Of a stretch of 18,659 nt of DNA, positions 8,043 to 13,993 are shown piece after piece. Numbering within the stretch: position 1 is the first letter of the stretch; each line of letters begins with the position of its first letter. The DNA is from Tissierellia bacterium (lineage in GTDB: Bacteria; Bacillota; Clostridia; Tissierellales; Sedimentibacteraceae), in contig JAQVRY010000018.1 of NCBI GenBank assembly GCA_028700795.1, forward strand, positions 2,695 to 21,353. Direction: 5' to 3'. A model generated the notes under the pieces. It worked only from the letters and a program-made list of their open reading frames with translations. It was not told where the DNA came from and did no database searches. The position numbers and the translations under genes were made by a program.

Positions 8043-10724
8043 CTATTTTTTAAAGATTTTCTTCCCCATTACAATTATTTCATGCGAAAGTAAGGGAACC
8101 ATTGATAATAAAATCAGGTTTATCCATTCCCTTAGCGACAGTTGACTTGTTTCAAACACTTCCGTAAGGAAAGGAATTTCCGTTACAAGTATCTGCAGCA
8201 ATAAACCTCCTGTAAATGCTCCAATCATAGCAAGATTATCAGTATGACTTATTTGGAATAATGATTTATCATAATTTCTCATACCTATGGCATGGAAAAG
8301 CTGAGAAACTCCAAGGGTTGTAAATGCATAAGTTTGAGCATGCCTTATTATATCAGGCAAATCTGCATCTTTTATTACAAGAACACCATTGAACAAATCT
8401 CTGATGTTTCCTAAAGTTGCGGGTATACCTGCTTCATTTAAATGGATGACGGGCGACCATAAAAAGGCTCCCAATGTTAATGCTGCAATCATTATTCCGT
8501 TATAAAAGGTAAATGCCAAACCTCCGTGAGCAAACAAAGATTCATTTGGGTCTCTCGGTTTCTCATTCATAATATCTCTGCTTTTAGGGTCAACTCCTAA
8601 AGCTAAAGCAGGAAGTGAGTCAGTTATCAGGTTAACCCATAGGATGTGTATGGACTGCAATGGTGCAATAAGTCCCGCTGCAATAGCCGAAAACATCGAT
8701 ATAACTTCACCAAAGTTGGAAGATAGCAAGAATAGAACTGTCTTCTTAATATTTCCGTAAATACCTCTTCCTTCCGCAACAGCCTTTTCTATAGTGGCAA
8801 AATTATCATCTGTAAGAACCATGTCGGAAGCACCTTTGGCAACATCAGTTCCAGTGATACCCATGGCAACACCTATATCTGCTGCTTTTAAGGATGGAGC
8901 ATCGTTAACGCCGTCTCCTGTCATTGAAACTATGCTTCCGTTTGATTTAAATGCTTTTACTATCATTACTTTGTGCTCCGGTGATACTCTTGCAAAAACT
9001 CTGATGTCACATACTCTTTCATTTAATTGCTCCTGAGTCAGCTCATTCAATTCGGTCCCGGTGATGCATTGAGCTTCATCCTCTGCAATACCCAGTTCTT
9101 TGGCAATAGCAAGAGCAGTATCCTTGTGGTCTCCGGTAATCATTATTGTTCTGATACCGGCCTTTTTTAAAGTTTTTACAGAAGCCTTGGCTTCAGGACG
9201 AGGAGGGTCTATCATTCCTACTAATCCCACAAATGTAAGAGCTTCTTCGCTTGCTGAATCATCATCTTCTTTAATTCCAAGAGCCAACACTCGAAGAGCA
9301 CCTTTTGCCATTTCTGAGGCAGCCTTGTTTATATTTTCAATATGGATGTCATTTATGTCTATTGTTTCACCATTTATATAAACTTTATTACATCTTTTTA
9401 AAAGTATGTCCATAGCACCTTTAGTGTAACTCATAACCTTGCCTGATTGGTCCTTATGGACTGTAGTCATTAATTTTCTTGCGGAATCAAAGGATTGCTC
9501 ATTGATTCTTGGGTTTGTTTCTTCCAAACCTTCTCTTGATATATTAATTTTGTCTCCCATATCCAAAAGTGCTAACTCTGTTGGGTCGCCTATTCTTGTA
9601 TTGTTTGCTGTTGATGCATCATTGCACAGAATAAAGCCGTCTAAGAACAATTTGTTATTTTCATAAGATAAGTCATCTGTATCTTTGATTTCTCCATCCA
9701 AATATACTTTGGTTACTGTCATTTTATTTTGAGTAAGAGTACCTGTTTTATCTGAACATACAATGCTGACTGCGCCCAATGTTTCAACTGCAGGAAGCTT
9801 TCGGACAATGGTATTTACCTTTACCATCCTGGTAACACCAAGTGCCAGTACTATTGTTACAACGGCTGTGAGACCTTCAGGCACAGCAGCAACGGCTAAT
9901 GCAATGGCCGTTATGAACATTTCGATTATGTCTCTTCCTTGCAGAACAGCTATTCCAAACATAGCTACAACTATAACTACAGCAACTATACCTAATACTT
10001 TTCCCAAGTCATTCAGCCTTTTTTGAAGAGGAGTTAGTTCTTCGGTACTTTCATTAATCATTGCAGCTATTTTTCCTATTTCAGTGTCCATTCCGGTATA
10101 AACTACAACACCCTCACCACGGCCGTATGAAACGCTTGTAGATGAAAACGCCATATTTAAGCGGTCTCCTATTCCAACTTCCTTATCAGTCACAAGTTCT
10201 GCATTTTTGTCAACAGGCACGGATTCTCCCGTTAAAGCAGATTCTTCGATTTTTAAATTTACTGACTGAATAAGTCTTAAGTCGGCAGGTATGATTCGAC
10301 CTGCTTCAAGTATTACCACATCTCCTACAACCAGCTCGCCAGCAGGTATTTCCATTACCCTGCCCTCACGCCTGACCATTGCATTGGGGCTTGAAAGATT
10401 CTTCAAAGCTTCAAGGGCAGCTTCTGCTTTTGATTCTTGAACCATACCTATTACTGCATTCAATAATACAACCAATAAAATTATTATTGCATCTGTTATT
10501 TCGTTTAGTGCTATGGATATTGCTGCAGCTGCAAACAATATGTAAATCAGTGTATCCTTTAGTTGAGCTAAGAACATCTGCAGCTTTGTTTTTCCCTTTT
10601 TCTCAACTAATGCATTAGGACCGTCTGATAACAGCCTCTTTTTTGCTTCCTCTTGGCTTAAACCGGTACTTTGAACTGTGTTTAATTCTTCGCATGTTTC
10701 TATTATGCTTTTTAAGTAATACAT
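8043..10724 (-). CDS. SERCA-like (P2A) calcium/manganese-transporting P-type ATPase
   Basis: This is an 893-residue P-type ATPase. The N-terminal cation ATPase domain and TGES loop (165-168) precede the phosphorylation site D325 in CSDKTGTLT; later come TGDHKDTA and the hinge TGDGVNDAP (602-610). Membrane residues that bind Ca2+ in SERCA have equivalents: VPEGL in M4 (281-285), N670 and E673 in M5, and N698 and D702 in M6. Both ion sites may therefore be at least partly formed. The C-terminal cation ATPase domain is complete. It starts at ATG after AAAGGAG. The leader is a yybP-ykoY-type riboswitch, so expression should respond to Mn2+. The transported ion may be Mn2+, Ca2+ or both; sequence alone does not decide. 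It lies between yajC and the TIGR04086-like gene. Confidence 0.92.
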   Translation of the reverse strand: MYYLKSIIETCEELNTVQSTGLSQEEAKKRLLSDGPNALVEKKGKTKLQMFLAQLKDTLIYILFAAAAISIALNEITDAIIILLVVLLNAVIGMVQESKAEAALEALKNLSSPNAMVRREGRVMEIPAGELVVGDVVILEAGRIIPADLRLIQSVNLKIEESALTGESVPVDKNAELVTDKEVGIGDRLNMAFSSTSVSYGRGEGVVVYTGMDTEIGKIAAMINESTEELTPLQKRLNDLGKVLGIVAVVIVVAMFGIAVLQGRDIIEMFITAIALAVAAVPEGLTAVVTIVLALGVTRMVKVNTIVRKLPAVETLGAVSIVCSDKTGTLTQNKMTVTKVYLDGEIKDTDDLSYENNKLFLDGFILCNDASTANNTRIGDPTELALLDMGDKINISREGLEETNPRINEQSFDSARKLMTTVHKDQSGKVMSYTKGAMDILLKRCNKVYINGETIDINDIHIENINKAASEMAKGALRVLALGIKEDDDSASEEALTFVGLVGMIDPPRPEAKASVKTLKKAGIRTIMITGDHKDTALAIAKELGIAEDEAQCITGTELNELTQEQLNERVCDIRVFARVSPEHKVMIVKAFKSNGSIVSMTGDGVNDAPSLKAADIGVAMGITGTDVAKGASDMVLTDDNFATIEKAVAEGRGIYGNIKKTVLFLLSSNFGEVISMFSAIAAGLIAPLQSIHILWVNLITDSLPALALGVDPKSRDIMNEKPRDPNESLFAHGGLAFTFYNGIMIAALTLGAFLWSPVIHLNEAGIPATLGNIRDLFNGVLVIKDADLPDIIRHAQTYAFTTLGVSQLFHAIGMRNYDKSLFQISHTDNLAMIGAFTGGLLLQILVTEIPFLTEVFETSQLSLREWINLILLSMVPLLSHEIIVMGKKIFKK

Positions 10725-10760
10725 TGTTTACTCCTTTAAGATTATTTACGACCCTTTAAT

Positions 10761-10896
10761 AAAAAAAACTTTTAGTATATCCAGAAAATTTAGACATACC
10801 AAAAGTCTCGTTACCTAAGTTACCCGAGGATTTCCAGCCAGAATACATATATTCCGTGTTGTTGACTGGAAATTTTAAACTACTCCCTTTTAGTAT
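10761..10896 (-). promoter_or_regulatory. yybP-ykoY (Mn2+) riboswitch with terminator expression platform
   Basis: On the minus strand the leader carries the conserved elements of the manganese-sensing yybP-ykoY family: AAAAGGGAGTAG near the 5' end, GTCAACA in the middle, and TAACGAGACTTTT at the 3' side. P1 is formed by ATACTAAAAG (10896-10887) and CTTTTGGTAT (10805-10796), ten pairs with one G-U. A second ATACTAAAAGT (10778-10768), followed by eight T on the minus strand (10768-10761), can pair with the same CTTTTGGTAT arm to make an intrinsic terminator. P1 and terminator are therefore mutually exclusive. Ligand stabilising P1 would allow readthrough into the ATPase gene, an ON switch. Family assignment is by recognition of motifs. 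Confidence 0.88.
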
Positions 10897-10900
10897 GATA

Positions 10901-10929
10901 ACTTTATCAAATGTAGAAATTATTGTCAA
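10901..10929 (-). promoter_or_regulatory. Promoter of the ATPase/riboswitch transcript
   Basis: On the minus strand a perfect TTGACA (10929-10924) and TAAAGT (10906-10901) are 17 bases apart, and the -10 is preceded by TGA as an extended -10. The predicted start, about 6-8 bases beyond, is at the first bases of riboswitch stem P1, which supports both calls. Confidence 0.75.
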
Positions 10930-11000
10930 GCATTATTATTCAATGTTCTTTTTTATTTTTGTATGAATATTATTTAGTAAGCAATGCTCAAGGAGGAATT

Positions 11001-11366
11001 ATGAAATTAGGTAAATTGTTTAAATATTCTCTGTTTTTATTTATTTTATCTTTAATAATCTTTTTTATACTGACTGTTTATATATATTATTTTTCAAGAA
11101 ATCCCGGTTTGGAAATAGTCTATAGCTTCATTGTTCCAATATGCATATTTGCAGCTTCCATGTTGTATTCAAGAAGTGTTCATGAAAAGGGACTATTAAG
11201 AGGAATTGAAATTTGGATAGTATATTTTGCAATAGTGTTATTGATAAAAGTCTTATTTAGATATCCGTCTGAAATAAGAATACTTTACAATGGGGTAATT
11301 CTCGTTATGTCAATATTAGGGGGAATTGTCGGTGTAAATATGAAAAACAATAGTATTAAAAGTTAA
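11001..11366 (+). CDS. TIGR04086-like four-helix membrane protein
   Basis: This is a 121-residue protein with four predicted membrane helices (about 9-30, 38-55, 70-87 and 95-112) and little else. Its size, topology and position next to scfA/scfB match the TIGR04086 family of Bacillota membrane proteins, whose function is unknown; the assignment rests on these features rather than a sharp motif. I chose ATG 11001 because a perfect AAGGAGG sits at 10990-10996. Starting at 10923 would add 26 residues without a ribosome site and would overlap the divergent ATPase promoter. Its stop is directly followed by a 191-bp palindromic element. Confidence 0.75.
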   Translation: MKLGKLFKYSLFLFILSLIIFFILTVYIYYFSRNPGLEIVYSFIVPICIFAASMLYSRSVHEKGLLRGIEIWIVYFAIVLLIKVLFRYPSEIRILYNGVILVMSILGGIVGVNMKNNSIKS

Positions 11367-11369
11367 TGG

Positions 11370-11560
11370 GAAAATGATAAAAATATCGCTCACGGTTTCG
11401 GACACGAATAATTCTAATAGCTCATTCTGCCTAAAAATCCTACAGCTTGCAAACTCACTTCGTTCAAACAATGCAAGCTGTTTAACGGATTTTTAGACTG
11501 TATTCGCTAAGAATTATAGTCGTGTCCTGCAAATGTTCGCTGACGTTTTTATCATTTTTC
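11370..11560. repeat. 191-bp imperfect palindrome, MITE-like
   Basis: The left arm reads GAAAATGATAAAAA at 11370 and the right arm ends TTTTTATCATTTTTC at 11560. Several blocks pair in register: GGACACGA (11400-11407) with TCGTGTCC (11520-11527), ATAATTCT (11408-11415) with AGAATTAT (11510-11517), CTAAAAATCC (11431-11440) with GGATTTTTAG (11487-11496), and CAGCTTGCA (11443-11451) with TGCAAGCTG (11472-11480) around a 20-base loop. No coding potential is seen. The shape is that of a non-autonomous inverted-repeat element. Sequence like its right end recurs after scfB. Confidence 0.85.
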
Positions 11561-11591
11561 TTAGGAAACTGTGAATAGTTAAAAAAAAAAC

Positions 11592-11620
11592 TTTAAAATA
11601 ACCTCAGCTAATGCTATAAT
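11592..11620 (+). promoter_or_regulatory. scfA promoter
   Basis: TTTAAA (11592-11597) and a perfect TATAAT (11615-11620) are 17 bases apart, and TGC before the -10 makes it an extended -10. The scfA ATG is 25 bases downstream with AAGGAGG between. The promoter lies just outside the palindromic element. Confidence 0.7.
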
Positions 11621-11645
11621 CTATTAAGCTTATAAGGAGGTTGTA

Positions 11646-11822
11646 ATGAAATACATAAAAACACTTAATAAAACCAAGTTAACAGATAACATAAGCGTAA
11701 AGGGCTGCGGAGAATGTCAGACATCATGTCAGTCAGCCTGCAAGACATCCTGCACAGTTGGAAATCAAAAGTGTGAGTATGACCTAACCCAATTTCTTCG
11801 ACTAGAGGGAAAAAGAAATTGA
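11646..11822 (+). CDS. scfA: SCIFF ranthipeptide precursor with an extended C-terminus
   Basis: This is a 58-residue peptide. Residues 1-44 are a typical SCIFF (six cysteines in forty-five), the near-universal clostridial RiPP precursor that its radical SAM partner crosslinks with Cys-to-Thr thioethers. It starts MKYIKTLN; the cysteines are C21, C24, C28, C32, C36 and C43 (CX2CX3CX3CX3CX6C), in the core CGECQTSCQSACKTSC, followed by TVGNQKCE. In a characterised homologue the link joins Cys32 and Thr37; both are present here at the same numbers. Canonical SCIFF ends about at CE or CEN. Here 14 extra residues (YDLTQFLRLEGKRN) are encoded by a dispersed repeat that begins at 11780. The start has a perfect AAGGAGG. 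The natural role of SCIFF is unknown. Confidence 0.95.
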   Translation: MKYIKTLNKTKLTDNISVKGCGECQTSCQSACKTSCTVGNQKCEYDLTQFLRLEGKRN

Positions 11823-11895
11823 TGGTAGGTCAACCGCACAGAATGTCAAATTTGTGCGACGCAAGGAGCTAACAAATTTGTAGCATTCCCCTGCG
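11780..11895 (+). repeat. Two-stem-loop dispersed repeat, copy B, overlapping the scfA 3' end
   Basis: This is the second copy of the element seen at 130-244, aligned at a constant offset of 11650 bases. Stem 1 is TGACCTAACCCAATTTCTT (11780-11798) with AAGAAATTGATGGTAGGTCA (11813-11832). Stem 2 is CAAATTTG (11848-11855) with CAAATTTG (11873-11880), and its loop carries the shared TGCGACG and AGGAG. Stem positions that differ from copy A change on both sides and keep pairing. The left part is read as the final codons of scfA. Confidence 0.75.
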
Positions 11896-11921
11896 TAGGG
11901 GAAGGGGGACACATTGTCCCC
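11886..11921 (+). other. Two adjacent GC-rich hairpins between scfA and scfB
   Basis: TTCCCCT (11886-11892) pairs with AGGGGAA (11897-11903) around GCGT, and GGGGACA (11905-11911) pairs with TGTCCCC (11915-11921) around CAT. The C and G runs could also pair crosswise. No clean T run follows, so a full terminator is doubtful. They could stabilise the scfA transcript or reduce scfB expression relative to scfA. The scfB ribosome site is 24 bases downstream. Confidence 0.55.
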
Positions 11922-11953
11922 ATTTTACTTTGAAGCATATTTTTGGAGGGAAA

Positions 11954-13291
11954 ATGATACATATATTTAATATAAAAGATTTATATTTTGCAGTAGACAC
12001 AAACAGTGGATTGGTACATGCTGTTGAGAAAATAATATATGACTTATTAATGAATGAAATATTTAAGGATGAAAATAAATATAGTGAGTTATACAGTGAA
12101 TACGGAGAAGATTCAGTTTTAGAAGCTCTATCAGAAATACAATACTTAATTGATAATAAAATGCTTTATACAGAAGAAATTAAATATGAAAATAAAATTA
12201 AGCCAGTAATTAAAGCAATGTGTTTAAATATGACCCACGACTGCAATTTAAGATGCGAATACTGCTTTGCCTCACAAGGCACATATAATGGAGAAAAGGC
12301 ATTTCTTAGTTTTGAAACAGGGAAAAAGGCTTTTGATTACTTGGTGAAAAGCTCAGGGAATCGAAGAAACTTAGAAGTAGATTTCTTCGGCGGAGAGCCA
12401 CTTATGAATTTTGACACTATCAAGAAATTGGTTGATTACGGAAGAAGTTTGGAAAAGGAATATAACAAACATTTTAGATTTACTGTTACAACCAATGGTG
12501 TTCTGCTAAATGAAGAAAAGATAAACTATATTAATGAAAATATGGACAATGTGGTTTTAAGTATTGACGGAAGAAAAGAAACAAACGACAGAATGCGTAA
12601 AACCATAAATGGAAAAGGAAGCTACGACTTAATAATTGATAATTATAAAAAGTTCATCGTCAAAAGGGGAAACAAGGATTATTTTGTAAGAGGAACCTAC
12701 ACTTCAAATAATTTAGATTTTTGTGAAGATATTATACATATGAGAGAATCAGGTTTTGATAAAATTTCTGTAGAGCCTGTTGTTGCTAAACCTGATGAAA
12801 AATATGCACTTAAAGAAGAGCATGTGGAGATATTAAAAAAGGAATATGAAAAATTAGCCGAATATTTTATTCAATCAAATAACGATAAAAATAAAAGGTT
12901 TCAATTTTTTCATTTTAATATTGAATTAGACGGCGGTCCCTGCATTTATAAAAGGTCTATCGGCTGCGGAGCAGGAACGGAATATGTTGCAGTAACTCCG
13001 GCAGGTGAATTATATCCATGTCATCAGTTTATAGGAACCGAAGAATTTATTATAGGAAATGTTGATGAAGGTATTACTAATCAGGTTGTTGTAGATAAAT
13101 TTAAAAATATTTCAGTAAATGATAAACCTGTGTGCAGAAATTGCTGGGCAAAATACTTCTGCAGCGGAGGCTGTCATGCCAACGCATATAATTTTAACAA
13201 GGACTTCAGTATCCCCTATGATGTTGGATGTGAGTTAGAAAAAAAACGGGTAGAGTGTTCAATATATATTAAAACCAAGTGTTACAATTGA
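11954..13291 (+). CDS. scfB: SCIFF radical SAM maturase (thioether-forming)
   Basis: This is a 445-residue radical SAM/SPASM enzyme that installs thioether links in SCIFF. An N-terminal region of about 80 residues (MIHIFNIKDLYFAVD...) fits the peptide-binding RRE domain. The radical SAM cluster cysteines are C97, C101 and C104 in CNLRCEYC, with FFGGEP following. The C-terminal SPASM domain has cysteines at about 330, 338, 356, 394, 397, 403, 407 and 426 for two auxiliary clusters, including CRNCWAKYFCSGGCHANAY. I chose ATG 11954 because GGAGGG at 11945-11950 is well placed and the product starts like known ScfB; an in-frame TTG lies at 11930. It follows scfA by 131 bases of repeat and hairpin sequence. 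Confidence 0.96.
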   Translation: MIHIFNIKDLYFAVDTNSGLVHAVEKIIYDLLMNEIFKDENKYSELYSEYGEDSVLEALSEIQYLIDNKMLYTEEIKYENKIKPVIKAMCLNMTHDCNLRCEYCFASQGTYNGEKAFLSFETGKKAFDYLVKSSGNRRNLEVDFFGGEPLMNFDTIKKLVDYGRSLEKEYNKHFRFTVTTNGVLLNEEKINYINENMDNVVLSIDGRKETNDRMRKTINGKGSYDLIIDNYKKFIVKRGNKDYFVRGTYTSNNLDFCEDIIHMRESGFDKISVEPVVAKPDEKYALKEEHVEILKKEYEKLAEYFIQSNNDKNKRFQFFHFNIELDGGPCIYKRSIGCGAGTEYVAVTPAGELYPCHQFIGTEEFIIGNVDEGITNQVVVDKFKNISVNDKPVCRNCWAKYFCSGGCHANAYNFNKDFSIPYDVGCELEKKRVECSIYIKTKCYN

Positions 13292-13302
13292 TAGTGGTTA
13301 GA

Positions 13303-13335
13303 TTTTTATCATTTTCTTAGGAGACTTGATTAGTA
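13303..13335 (+). repeat. Sequence related to the right end of the palindromic element
   Basis: TTTTTATCATTTTCTTAGGA and the following bases match 11545-11578 closely (TTTTTATCATTTTTCTTAGG with the same continuation towards TGA-TAG), in the same orientation. The rest of the palindrome is absent here. It lies 12 bases after the scfB stop, so scfA-scfB is flanked by two related end sequences. Confidence 0.6.
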
Positions 13336-13400
13336 GCGGCAAATTGTTAAGTTTTATGTAAATAACTAAAAAACAGTGGCAATTGTATATGGTAATATAG

Positions 13401-13406
13401 TATAAT
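13401..13406 (+). promoter_or_regulatory. Probable -10 of the lapA promoter
   Basis: A perfect TATAAT lies 42 bases before the lapA ATG. A weak -35 candidate, TGGCAA (13377-13382), is 18 bases upstream. It would start transcription of lapA and probably the downstream recJ-apt-relA genes. Confidence 0.45.
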
Positions 13407-13447
13407 ACAAATAGAATAAAAATTAATTACTAGAGAGGAGTATTAAT

Positions 13448-13993
13448 ATGCAAATTGGTTTTATAGTAATTCTTATAATGGCGATTTTTGTTACAATTTT
13501 TGCAATACAAAATGGTGATTTTGTTGCAGTTGATTTGTTTTTTGCCAGATATCAAATGCCTTTAGCTGTAATAATGTTGATTTGCTTAGTCCTTGGAGCT
13601 GTTATGATATTAATATTAGGCACTACAAGACAATTTAAGAAAAGGTCCGAGCATAAGGAATTAGTGAACAAGATCAGAACTCTTGAAGGTGAAAATGCTA
13701 AATATGGAATAGATATAAAAACATTAGAATCTGAAAAATCTCAATTTCAAACAAAATTAGAAGCATTTGAAACGGAAAAACAAAACCTTCAGAATGAAAT
13801 TGTAGAGTTCAGCGAAAAAGTCACTCTGCTTGAGGATAAAACTAGATTACAGGAAGAAGAATTAGTTGTTAAAAACCAAGAAATTGAAATGTTAAAAGCT
13901 CAAAATATTGATGAAATCAAAGAGGACACAGAAATTACAGATGAAGGTGCTATACAGATAAACAATGAAGACAGTGAAGTTGAAAGTCAATGA
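13448..13993 (+). CDS. LapA-domain membrane protein with cytoplasmic coiled coil
   Basis: This is a 181-residue protein. Two membrane helices (about 3-20 and 37-58) with AIQNGDFVAVDLFF between them match the LapA/DUF1049 domain, related to E. coli LapA, which takes part in lipopolysaccharide assembly control. That role cannot apply literally if the organism has no outer membrane. Residues about 65-155 are a long heptad-rich coiled coil (LEGENAKYGIDIKTLESEKS and onward), and the tail is acidic. The ATG has GAGGAG 7 bases upstream. The last 29 bases overlap the recJ start in another frame. The function in Bacillota is not known. Confidence 0.8.
   Translation: MQIGFIVILIMAIFVTIFAIQNGDFVAVDLFFARYQMPLAVIMLICLVLGAVMILILGTTRQFKKRSEHKELVNKIRTLEGENAKYGIDIKTLESEKSQFQTKLEAFETEKQNLQNEIVEFSEKVTLLEDKTRLQEEELVVKNQEIEMLKAQNIDEIKEDTEITDEGAIQINNEDSEVESQ

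Noticed and set aside
8794..10618. Several plus-strand open frames of 75-93 codons opposite the ATPase gene
   Set aside because: They lie antisense to a long conserved coding sequence, lack ribosome sites and show no recognisable protein features.
10923..11000. Upstream in-frame extension of the TIGR04086-like gene
   Set aside because: It lacks a ribosome site and overlaps the ATPase promoter, while ATG 11001 has a perfect AAGGAGG.
11370..11560. Palindrome considered as part of a CRISPR array or an insertion sequence with transposase
   Set aside because: There is no repeated unit with spacers and no open frame for a transposase.
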